Assembly: GCF_030867145.1 (NCBI RefSeq)
Contig: NC_134414.1
Coordinates: forward strand, 21,532,518 to 21,596,517
Source: Opisthocomus hoazin
Taxonomy: Eukaryota; Chordata; Aves; Opisthocomiformes; Opisthocomidae
Direction: 5' to 3'
DNA length: 64,000 nt
Part shown: in pieces, positions 53,501 through 62,333 of the stretch
Layout of the letters: the number at the start of each line of letters is the position of its first letter
Numbering within the stretch: position 1 is the stretch's first letter
Position numbers and translations under genes: made by a program
The notes under the pieces: generated by a model
What the model saw: the letters and a program-made list of their open reading frames with translations, nothing else
Database searches by the model: none
What the model was told of the DNA's origin: nothing

Positions 53501-56045
53501 AGAAGAAAGAAACATTTCTCCGAAGGTGAGCAACAATTTCTGTTCGTCATTCAAGTAAACACTACCAGAGGTCTTAATGCAGGAGTGAATCCCCTCCTTC
53601 TGAATTTGGCAAGATTCCAAGAATGACTCTCCCAAAGGAACAGACACCTCTGCCTTTAAGTGTTACTGCTGGTCACAACCACCTTCAACCTGCTTAAAAG
53701 CAACCGACTTAAGCCAGGTATCCTCTCCCTACAACTATTGCCTAGTATTATTTGGATGAAGCAGCCTTGAAATCCAGAGCATGTCATGAGGTAGGATCAC
53801 AGAGAAGATAGTTTTCTGTAGGTATTATGTCTCTTTCTATCCATTTTATACAATAACATTTTAACTGTCTGAAGACAGACTAAAATACAAACACGGTCAA
53901 AGCGGGATACTTTAAGAAACCCAGATGCTAAAACTTCCTTTGTGCAGGGATTTCTTCTTCTGTATAGCTTGCAAAAGAGGTACTCCACGCATGGATGAGA
54001 GAGTGAAGAAATGCAGAGATGGAAAGGAAGTAAAGGTAACAAATTTACGCAAATTGCTAGAGAAGAACAAAAGACCCAGTCACCCAACTTCTGACATGTA
54101 TGCGGTAGAGAAAGGAAAAGATCTAAAAAGAAGGTTTTATCCTTAACTGTTTTACTGAAATCGTTGCTGGTTATTTTCACAGATGGAAATTGGTGGCAAT
54201 GGAGAGGCAGCTGAATAAAACCGGTTCACTCAGCAAAATGGGCTCCTGTGAAAAGCACGTCCTTTAACAGGGTTGAGTGTGAGGGCCTATGTCCAGGAAC
54301 AAAGCAGTCCAGGTCGTGGTAGGAATTTGCCCGTGACCATCACAAAAGCCCAGGCGTCGTGGTCAACGAAAGACCTGAAGGGAGGTCCTGCAGGTACGAA
54401 GGTGAGCGTAACCGAGATGCACCCTCTTTAGCTGCACGGAAATGAGCGCTGGAAGAAGCACGACACTTCTCTTTGCAAGTGTTTGGTAAAACCTGCAGGA
54501 ACACCTGGGAGGCCTTGACAACATCCGTTAGCAGAATATGTAGATCATCTGAAAATGAGTTAACAGATGCCTTTGTTGTCATCAGTTGTACATAAAGACG
54601 CAGTGGGCAATGGTTAAGCCAAGGGGAGAATCTACCAGAAAAGAAGGATAAGGGGATCCCTGTAAAAGTAAATTCTGCATTTTCAGCAGTGATTTTTTAA
54701 TCTTTGGAATATTTTTTCTAGGAAAAGAGTGAATTATGCATCATTTGGCTTCTTCGTAACATGACAGGTCAAAGAGTTACAGCCTGTTGGTCAACGTCAC
54801 TGTGTGGTGTGCAGTGGTGCACATTAATTCTGGCGATCAGACTCGACACTCAAAAAACTCACTGAGATTTAAAATCTACTAATTATCCTGTGTAAGTTTC
54901 ATACTGGATACCAGTAAATACTGACCTACTTGACTGAAATTCTAATCCACACAAAACACAACTTAAAACTTAGGGCAAGTTTTACAAACAGGAAGCCTTA
55001 ATGCAGCTCTCCCGCTCTGACGGCAGTATTCTTCCTTGTGCAACGGAGGTGATAATGTGGATTTATTTAGCTGGGGATATTTATTTATTTAGCAGGGGTA
55101 TTTTGAGATGTATTTAGTTTATATGGGAAAGCAGTGCCTTAGTAACTATCATTAACTGCAATCTTCTTGACATTTTACAAATAGAATTTGAACATTTAAA
55201 AGCTTTTGAGAACTGAAATTTATAGCCCACGTCTATATGAGCACATTACACAGTGCTCACGCACTGGAATATGATCCCCTGTACCGCTAAATTGTTAAAG
55301 GATCCTTGGCACTCTCCTACCTAGCCAACAACTCTTCTCTGTCAGCAGCACGGACGTACCGCCTGGGCTTGGCGGCTACACAATGTCACGGCGTGAGCGG
55401 AGACCGCTCCAGGCCAGAGGGCATCAGGAGCTGGGAACACTCCCAGAGACACTGCATTTACGAATATAAATACAGACGTACATAAACACACGGAGGTCAA
55501 AAGCTCGGTCCTCAGTACCCACCTCCTATCAGTTTATCCTGGGGGATGTAACCTAACAGGAGAACCCAGCTGCGCTTCACACCCTCCTACCCTCACTGCA
55601 CTCCAGCGCCAGGACGCGACAGCAGCCGGAGGCGGTCAGACCCGCAGCCCCGCGCTCCTGCCGGACTGCAGCCAGGCCCCGTACCGCACACGGCTGCTCT
55701 TCCATTTCACACCCAGCAGCCTCCGAGGGACGGGGCGCGGCGGGGCCGCGCGTACTTGGCAGGCGGCCCCGCTGCGCCCCCGACCCGCACAGCAGCCCCC
55801 GCCGCTGCTCCCCGCCCCCTTCCCGCGCCCGTACCTGGCGGGGAGCGGGAGAAGTTGCGCCCGGCCGCGCTGACCGCCTGGATGTAGAAGTACCGCACGG
55901 GCAGGGCGGGCCCCGCCTCCAGCCCGGGGCCCCACGCCAGGCTCCGCTCGGCGCTAACGGGGGCCTCCGCCTCCGCCGGCGGCAGCAGCAGCGGCGGCAG
56001 CGCGGCGCCCAGCAGCAGCGGCAGCAGCAGCCCGCGGCTCCCCAT
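41378..56045 (-). CDS. POGLUT3: Protein O-glucosyltransferase 3 (KDELC2), complete, 8 coding exons
   Basis: An ER-resident GT90 enzyme that transfers glucose from UDP-glucose to a Ser between cysteines 3 and 4 of EGF-like repeats in Notch1, fibrillins and similar proteins. Eight exons (211, 198, 287, 217, 197, 195, 105, 126 nt) join in frame to 511 residues, close to the human 507. Domains in order: a hydrophobic signal peptide (1 to about 24), a filamin-type Ig-like domain (about 30-136), the CAP10/GT90 domain (about 220-470), and a C-terminal REDL, a KDEL-type retrieval signal. N-glycosylation sequons NFS (exon 1) and NKT (exon 5) are visible. I chose the ATG at 56045 because the signal peptide follows immediately; an in-frame open stretch continues upstream but is CpG-island sequence. 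The gene lies between ATM and EXPH5 as in mammals and looks intact. Confidence 0.97.
42369..42473 (-). CDS. POGLUT3: POGLUT3 exon 7
   Basis: 105 nt, phase 0 at both ends. Reads [20 protein letters not shown] and [15 protein letters not shown], the conserved end of the CAP10 domain. GTTAGT donor. Confidence 0.97.
43496..43690 (-). CDS. POGLUT3: POGLUT3 exon 6
   Basis: 195 nt, phase 0. Reads [20 protein letters not shown] and [18 protein letters not shown], the GT90 core with the nucleotide-sugar-binding region. GTAAGT-type donor. Confidence 0.97.
44042..44099 (-). repeat. Two tandem 29-bp units
   Basis: 44042-44070 and 44071-44099 both run TGTATTATTAT... to ...CTGAAACA with four differences. 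A local duplication in a POGLUT3 intron, with no evident function. Confidence 0.75.
44679..44875 (-). CDS. POGLUT3: POGLUT3 exon 5
   Basis: 197 nt. Reads [20 protein letters not shown] and [20 protein letters not shown], ends FFDFFK. The [10 protein letters not shown] stretch is a conserved CAP10 motif, and NKT is an N-glycosylation site. GTAGCA donor. Confidence 0.97.
46235..46451 (-). CDS. POGLUT3: POGLUT3 exon 4
   Basis: 217 nt. Reads [20 protein letters not shown] and [20 protein letters not shown], ending NTG with a split Gly codon. Contains the CAP10 GDWP and WCGS motifs. GTAAAT donor. Confidence 0.97.
46884..47170 (-). CDS. POGLUT3: POGLUT3 exon 3
   Basis: 287 nt. Reads [20 protein letters not shown] and [20 protein letters not shown], joining the filamin-like domain to the glucosyltransferase domain. 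Ends SLARK at a GTATCA donor, phase 0. Confidence 0.97.
47905..47942 (+). mobile_element. CR1 LINE 3' tail remnant
   Basis: TTCCAACCCCTACTATTCTG followed by TGATTCTGTGATT is the CR1 3' terminus with its octamer-type repeats. Only this tail is recognisable. It lies in POGLUT3 intron 2, antisense to the gene. Confidence 0.75.
48591..48788 (-). CDS. POGLUT3: POGLUT3 exon 2
   Basis: 198 nt, the core of the filamin-type domain. Reads [20 protein letters not shown] and [20 protein letters not shown], ending YILK plus a split Gly. GTAAGG donor. Confidence 0.97.
50047..50835 (-). mobile_element. CR1 LINE fragment in POGLUT3 intron 1
   Basis: The minus-strand translation gives CR1 ORF2 C-terminal text: [40 protein letters not shown] and [18 protein letters not shown]. 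The plus strand starts CATAGAATCAGATAATGGTT, the CR1 3' end. 5'-truncated, with at least one frameshift between the two recognisable frames. Confidence 0.95.
51493..51536. repeat. Two tandem 22-bp units
   Basis: ACACTGATAACGTGTTAATG at 51493 is repeated directly as ACACTGATAATGTATTAATG at 51515. No evident function. Confidence 0.75.
52146..53035 (-). mobile_element. CR1 LINE fragment with internal deletion of the reverse transcriptase core
   Basis: On the minus strand, the CR1 ORF2 linker between endonuclease and reverse transcriptase comes first ([20 protein letters not shown], then [17 protein letters not shown]). It is followed by [20 protein letters not shown] and SEDWKQS, and then jumps directly to the 3' end (GACTCCACAATGTCTCTGGG read on plus). 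All central reverse transcriptase motifs, including FADD, are missing. It is the most 5' CR1 segment in the window. Confidence 0.9.
53040..55580. other. POGLUT3: POGLUT3 intron 1, no recognised element
   Basis: Mixed-composition DNA between the CR1 copy and the CpG island. Minus-strand frames of 127 codons (53797-54180) and 80 codons (54340-54582) have no recognisable domain; I consider them chance. Confidence 0.5.
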
Positions 56046-56480
56046 CGCCCCGCCGCGCCGCGCTGGCCGCGCCCGCTCGGCGCCGGGGGGCCGGGGCCTG
56101 CTCCGGGCCTGCGCGGCCCCGCGCCCCGCCGGCGGCCGCCGCCTGCTCCCCGCCCCGCCGCGGCCGGGCAGCGCCGGAGGGAGGCGCGCGGAGGGCCGCG
56201 CGGCTGAGGCGGGCGCTGCCTTCCCTCCTCCTCCGCCAACCCTCCCCGGCGGGACCCCGGCCCGCGGAGGGCAGGGCGGGCGCGGCCGTGCCGGGGAAAC
56301 GGCCGAGCCGGGGAGACGGAGGAGAGCGGGAGCGGGGAGCGAGGAGCGGGCTGCGGGCAGGCGGGGGGACCCAGCGCCGCCGTGTCCTGAGGGGTTCCCT
56401 GAGGAGCGGGCGGGCTGCGCCTCACCCTCCGCCGGCACAGCCGCTGCCTGCGGGTCGGGTGCGGCTCGGCCGCGGCGGGG
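55600..56480 (-). promoter_or_regulatory. POGLUT3: CpG island at the POGLUT3 5' end
   Basis: About 900 bp of GC-rich, CpG-dense DNA spanning POGLUT3 exon 1 and its presumed promoter and 5' UTR. CGG and GCA trinucleotide runs cause long chance frames on both strands. No TATA box was seen, as is usual for such promoters. Confidence 0.85.
55835..56045 (-). CDS. POGLUT3: POGLUT3 exon 1
   Basis: 211 nt. Starts [20 protein letters not shown], a signal peptide, followed by [20 protein letters not shown] and the sequon NFS. Split Gly codon at a GTACGG donor; joins exon 2 in frame. Confidence 0.95.
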
Positions 56481-56652
56481 CAGCTGGCCTGGAATGTAAA
56501 AAAACCGTGTTTGTCTACAGCTTGTTGATCGCTACTGCCCGTGTCGGCTTAGGCACAGACAGAGACTGCTGCGAAAGGAGGAAAACACCACGGAAGTTAA
56601 AATTTCTCCTCGCTGTTGCTAGGCTCGCCTTTCCGACCCGTCGAGGGTCCGA

Positions 56653-56745
56653 GCCCAGTGCCCCATCCCAGCACCCCTGTCCCCGGCACCTTGTCCCAGC
56701 ACCCCGACCCCAGCGCCCCATCTCAGCACCCCGTCCCAGCGCCGC
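56653..56745. repeat. Short GC-rich minisatellite
   Basis: Several degenerate copies of a unit like CCCCGTCCCAGCA (GTCCCAGCACCC, GACCCCAGCGCCC, CTCAGCACCCCGTCCCAGC). It sits just outside the POGLUT3 CpG island, upstream of the gene. Confidence 0.7.
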
Positions 56746-57402
56746 TCGGCGTGCACGCACGGCCGGGAGCCGGGGAGCGCTGGTGGGGCTGCGGGTGAGG
56801 GCCCGCAGCCGGCATCCCTCATCGCGGCAGCGCTCGGTGATGGGGGAAGGCGGAGCATGATGGTGTTCTCTAGAAAAGGTAACAACGCGGTAATTTCATG
56901 GATGTAAAATGATGGAATGCAGGGAAACCGCCAATGATTTGTCTCCTGAGGTGGCTGTATCATCTCATCAGAAGCATTTGCTGCTGCTGCCAGGAGATAT
57001 TGCCGGGTGTCAGTAGATGGGGGGGCTTACAAGGCTGCAGGGGAATTAAATCAAGCTTCCATGCAAGCCTGGATTTTCACATGCACAGCAATGAGAGCAT
57101 GAATGAATGCTGCGTGGTTCTGAAGAACGTGAACTTCAAGTCTCTGTGCATACAGACCATGGAAAACAGGTTCCTTGAAAGTGGAATTATCAAGCCTGCT
57201 TTCCTCCTTGCTCTTGTCTTTAGTGCCCGAAACTCCCTCGCCTCAGATAACCAGAGATCTCCACCGACGTACCGTGTGTGATACTCCCAGCAGGCAAGGG
57301 AAGACATGTGCAGTGTTAATCTGGAGTTAGCTATGTTCTTTTTGGCCAGGTAGGACATCTCTGGCTGCTGCTCTCAGTGCAGAGACTGGCGAGGGCGACT
57401 TT

Positions 57403-57478
57403 CATAGAATCACAGAACCATTAAGGTTGGAAAAGACCTCTGAGATCATGAAGTCCAACCATCAACCCAAGACCTCTG
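57403..57478 (-). mobile_element. CR1 LINE 3'-end fragment
   Basis: The plus strand reads CATAGAATCACAGAACCATT then GGTTGGAAAAGACCTCTGAG, the reverse complement of a CR1 3' end. It directly abuts an older CR1 copy of opposite orientation. Confidence 0.85.
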
Positions 57479-57489
57479 CGCCAGTTGGG

Positions 57490-59110
57490 AGCACATCTGG
57501 AGAAGAAGATGGCTGGGAGCAGTCACCGTGGATTGACCAAGGGTCAACTATGCTTGGCCAACCCAAGTGCCTTTGGCGATAAACCGGCTCTGCGGAGGAG
57601 GGGAGAGCCCGGAATGTCGTTTACCTTAGATTTAGCAAAGACGTCACTGTCCCCCACAGTGCTCTTGTATCCAGGCTAGGATGTTGTGGTCTGGATGGAG
57701 AACAACCAGATGGGTAAAAACCCCTCAGGATGGCTGGCTGGGCTTCAAGGGGCTGGTTAATGGGTCGTCTCTGCCTGGTAGCCGGTGACAAAGGGAGCAC
57801 CACTGGGACCTGGCCTGGGATGAGGCGATGGAGAGTTCCATCATCAGGTTTGCAACTGATGCCAAACAGGGGGACTAGTTGGTGTGCTCGAGGGCAGGGC
57901 TGCTATCCCCAGGGACCTGGGCAGGATGGAGGAACGGGCCATGGAATTCAGGAAAAAAAGTCCTGCACCTGGTTGCCAGGGAGCAGCGAGGGCGGGCTGC
58001 TCCCCAGGGAATGAGGTTGAGGAGCATGGCACCATGGCCAGCAGCAGGGCTCCACCAGACAAACAGCATCTGGGGCAGCCAAGAAGCCACGTCCCCAGCA
58101 GGCCTGCGGGGACAGGGCAGGGCTGAGGGCAGGCAGGGACGTCACTGCAGACCAGGATCAGGCCCCATGAGGGAAACCGGGGTCAGGCACAGCCCTGGGG
58201 TGGCTGCAGGGCCTGGGGACATCCCTGCAGGTGGGGCCGGACTCCGTGGGGCCTGTGGCTGGCCAGGCAGGGCTGAGGGGAGATGAAGATCAGCGTCCTA
58301 CAGCATCGCTGGGGCAGGGACTGATGGCCCCAGGCTGGGCTGAAATGGTGTCCTGGGCCATGGGCAGGGTGGGGGGAGCTCTGGGGAGGGGGGTCCGGGT
58401 GCTCTTCGTGCCCTGTCCCTGGGAAGGAGACCTCTGCGCAGGTACGGGCTGGGACTGGCTGCTGGGAGCAGCTCTGTGGGAACGGCCCTGGGGGTCCTGG
58501 CAGGCAATGAGGGGGACCTGGGCCAGCAGCAAGTGCTGGCAGCAACAAGAGCCAACGGCAGCCTGGGCTGTATCAACAGGGGCAGAGCCAGAGGCCGAGG
58601 GGAGTCATCTCCCCCTCCACTCCGTACTTGCCAGACCACATCTAGATAGTGCATCCAGCTTTGGGCTCCCCAACCAACACAAGGCATCAATAAACTGGAT
58701 CAAATTCAGAGGAGGCCACCAAGGTGGCGGGGCTGGAGCACTGACACTGTGAGGAGAGGCTGGGGGAGGTGGGCTTGTTCAGCCTGGAGCAGAGGTGGAC
58801 CTTGCAGAAGCCCCCAGTACCCCTGGGGAGATCACTGAGGAGATGGCGCAGGGTGGAAGGAGGAGATGGACAACAGGCATAAGTTGAAAGAAGAGAGGCT
58901 CAGCCTGCAACACATTTTCCCCATGAGGACAGTCAGGCAGAGGCACAGGTTGCCCAGAGGGGCTGTCCAGTCTCCGTCCTTGAACGATTTCAAGACTGGA
59001 CTGGATGATGCCCTGAGCAGCCCAGTCTGACCTCAGAGCTGACCTGCTGTGAGCAGGAGGACGGAGCAGAGACCTCCTGAGGTCCCTCCCAGCCTGAGCT
59101 ATCCTGTGAT
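57490..59110 (+). mobile_element. Old degenerate CR1 LINE with decayed reverse transcriptase
   Basis: Plus-strand DNA follows CR1 ORF2 from ahead of the first catalytic motif (AGATTTAGCAAAG near 57630, from a YLDFSKAF-like region), through VTKGAPLGPGLG (decayed [10 protein letters not shown]) and RFATDAK near 57855 (decayed FADDTK, second Asp gone), to the 3' end near 59110. Open frames such as the 173-codon one at 58231-58752 are fragments of it. An internal stretch near 58.1-58.3 kb does not match what I know of CR1. Confidence 0.85.
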
Positions 59111-59339
59111 GAAACCATGAGATTTCTGTCCCTTCTTTCAAATGTCACTGAGATGTTAGAAAGGTTGAAGGTCATCTGGGGACACGAGTGACCTAATGGG
59201 TGGGCAGCGATCTAGACAGAAACACCACCGTAGCTCATAAACCATATTTTGCTCTGAAACCAGGCTGAGGGACTGCGTCGCTGAACTCAGGCACCACACA
59301 CACTGGCTGTAGTAATTAAGCTTGAAAGCCAGCGGTGAG

Positions 59340-59750
59340 TCTCACACACTGTCACACTGCACGTGGCAGCCGGGCTCCACTCAGGCCTAATTCCAGCTGA
59401 AGCGATTCTCACGTGGAGCTCACCACCTTGTAAAACTGCTCGTCAAATACTAGCCTTGGCCCTTACATGGGGTATCGGCTCCTCAAGTTGTAGGCGTATG
59501 GCTTGCTCGGGGGTCAACATGTCTACTGTAAAGATACTACCACTGGTGGACGACTGTTTGTGTACCAGAGACTCGTCATCGCTAAGGGGCACATCCTTCC
59601 CCTGCCACCCAGCCGGCGTGAGAGTGGCCACGGCCTAGAGCTGGGTGATGGACCGCGGCTGGGTGCCCCGCTTTACACCTGTGGCAGCACTCGCCATCAG
59701 CACCCTGGCAACAACACGAAGATGTTGGATTTCATATGTATTTTTTTAAA
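59340..59750 (-). other. Unassigned segment with short coding-like frame
   Basis: The minus strand 59443-59631 is open and reads in part SDDESLVHKQSSTSGSIFT and TPEQAIRLQLEEPIPHV. Composition is more balanced than the flanks. I do not recognise it; a fragment of a mobile element is possible. No start context or splice sites support a gene. Confidence 0.25.
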
Positions 59751-59825
59751 ATAAACTGTCTACGGCATCCATAGCAAGTGAAAAATAAACACAGTACCAA
59801 TACATTTTTTCGTTTGAATGCAGAA

Positions 59826-62333
59826 TTTATTTCAAACAAGTAATTTTAAATATGAAAATCCTATAAATTATGAACATTTATAGAATATGCTTTTGCCAAA
59901 GAAAAAGCTTGGAGGAGCGAAGGTGTCAAAACCTGGATCTGCTGAACTGAACGGAGCCGATCGCTACGCAAAGGGCATTTCTCGCTATGCTTTCATGCAA
60001 GTGACTGTTTGACAGAATAGGCTGCAGTCTTCCACAACTGATTTATGACCAAAAGCAGTTTTCACTTGCTTACATTACATTAAATTGAGCCACCTGATCT
60101 TCTGCACATACATAGCATAGCAAATGAAAAAACAGTATGCCAACAAGGTGAGAACTTAATCCAACTTCTGTTGAACAGGTAGAAAATACTTACAAATAAA
60201 AATGTTCTAAACCATCCACTTCTGGTCAAGCAAAACTGTATGACCATTTACTTCCCTTGTAAACATTTATTTTATTATTATTTACCTTATGTAGGCTGGT
60301 ATCCCAATTTTTGGTTTAACATACTTTGCAGAAATGTACAGCAGCAGAAGTTCCTCACTGATGCTCGGCTGGTTTTATCGCCTGACTCTAGAGAAGCCTG
60401 CACGCACGGAATAAAGCCACTTACAGAAAAACGTAGCTTCTCCCTAGAACACCACGTTACAAGACTGTGATTATACAGCAGTCCTTTCCTTCCAGCATTG
60501 CACGTGTCAGCGTATGTTTATATCCTTCCAAAACAAGCATGTCGTAGAGATCAATTCTGACTATAAATACATAGTTTGTATTAGTCCTTCTATGTACAAC
60601 AAAAGTCAAATTCCCCAGTATAAAGTAATAATACCTATATATCGGTACAGATTTGAACTACACCCCCACTTCTTTAACGAAGTTTACAGTACAAAAATAA
60701 GGATACCAGTTGCCTACTGTAATATTTTAATCTGTTAGTTTCTTGTGGAGTAGTCAGTGATACAGGCATTGCTTGGTTTGTGTAAAATATATTATTCTAA
60801 AATACCAGTATACTGTCCTTCCAGTTACAAAAATATAATTATGGCCTACAGACCTTTTATTGAATTAAAAAGTGTATCAAAAATATGGATCTTCATTTTA
60901 GACCACATGTGAAATTAGAAAGAAAGGAGAAGTAAATGTATAGTTATTTAAAAATACTATATTCTGGTTCAGTGAGCCACTTCTGATTTTGCATAAAAAG
61001 AGATCAAAGCTTAGTTAGAAATTTAACGGCCAGGGACGAGTTTTGGCTACCGAGTAACAATACTGTGTTGTTAGTGTGGCTGAAGAAGGGCCACCAGAAA
61101 CTGTTTACAGCCGCTCAGTTCAAAGGATGAAAAGTACCGTGGTGACAGAGGGGATGGTTGAAAAATACCAAAAAGGGATGGTAACTTAGCAAAAGGCAAA
61201 GAGCGTTTCTTGCTGGTTTTACTTTGTGTGTAAAACCCCGCCAGTCTGTACGGCGCAGCCGCGGCCCGGCCAGGTGCCCCGCTGGCCTCACCCCGGGCCC
61301 GGCCCAGCACCGCGGCCGTGGCAGAGCTGGGGGACATAACAACCTGCCTCGGCCACCCTTGTCCTCCCACTGCTAGGACAACTTAGGATTTAACCCACGA
61401 GGTTTATATAGCAAACAAATGGGATAAATCTTCTTACATTTTGCCTGGTTTAAAGTGTCGGATTATTAATCCAAATTAACATGTTCCTAAATCCAAGGCA
61501 GGTATCTGGCCGTTCATCTCAACTGTAACCAAAGCTGTGCTGGTTCTGAACCTCCCATGTCTGAAAAGCAGATTTCCATGCTCAGCTGTGTTTCTTAACA
61601 TCCTCAGGAATTTCGTTGTGTTTTCCAGCGCTGCGCCCTTTGCCGAGGCGTTTCCCGTGACCTAGCAGCACTTCTGCAGCTCACGTTGCTCACTGCTCTT
61701 GCAACGCTGAGGAGAAAAATCCCGAAGTGGAATCCACCTCGACTGCACAGCAGAACACACACCGCTGGGGACATTGCTGCAACGCTTCCCAGGAATGCAG
61801 GAAAAGAACATTCATACAGAATACGCTGTAAAAACTGTGGGGGTGTTTGTAGGGTGGGATGGATTGGCATGATCATGCCTGATCTGGTAAATAAGGAAAA
61901 CTGGAGAAACGGCAATTTATCAGCAAAGCAACCTCCTGGGTTTCTCTTAAGTCTTGTAAAAAAAAGTAGCTCAGGCTAGCACTTCTCCATTCCAGCACTG
62001 CGTAGCTGGCAGGAGCCTAAGCCACTGCTTGCTGACTCAGAGGAAAGCCATCTCTGGAGTCACGCTGCCCAAAGCTCCGCAGTTGTTTATGTTCCATAAT
62101 TTTGGGAAGGCATTTTTTAACATTCTTTTTCCCTGCTAGGAGAAACAACAATGGTGACGCTACATATTTTAATACAAAAGCCAAACGCTCAGCTAACATG
62201 ACATACTAACTTCTTTTGAACTAATGAAGTTGTACCAATTTATAGCAGCACAAGAACTGGCTCGAAGAATTCTACATGGTTTTGCCTGCCCAGAAACTAC
62301 TGAGCTATTGTGCCATCTTAGTACGACGGCCCG
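59826..62333 (-). other. EXPH5: EXPH5 3' untranslated region (approximate)
   Basis: AT-rich sequence downstream of the EXPH5 stop codon on the minus strand, without credible coding frames. A minus-strand AATAAA at 59826-59831 is a candidate distal poly(A) signal; others occur near 60,265. A small GC-rich, CpG-containing patch interrupts it at 61,240-61,330. Confidence 0.5.

Noticed and set aside
53797..54180. 127-codon minus-strand frame in POGLUT3 intron 1.
   Set aside because: No domain, no splice continuity with POGLUT3 exons.
55577..56425. 282-codon minus-strand frame over the POGLUT3 promoter.
   Set aside because: It is out of frame with POGLUT3 exon 1 and is compositionally driven by the CpG island.
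56288..56860. 190-codon plus-strand frame diverging from POGLUT3.
   Set aside because: GC-rich low-complexity translation, partly over a minisatellite; no similarity to a known protein.
58231..58752. 173-codon plus-strand frame.
   Set aside because: Lies inside the degenerate CR1 element and reads across its decayed frames.
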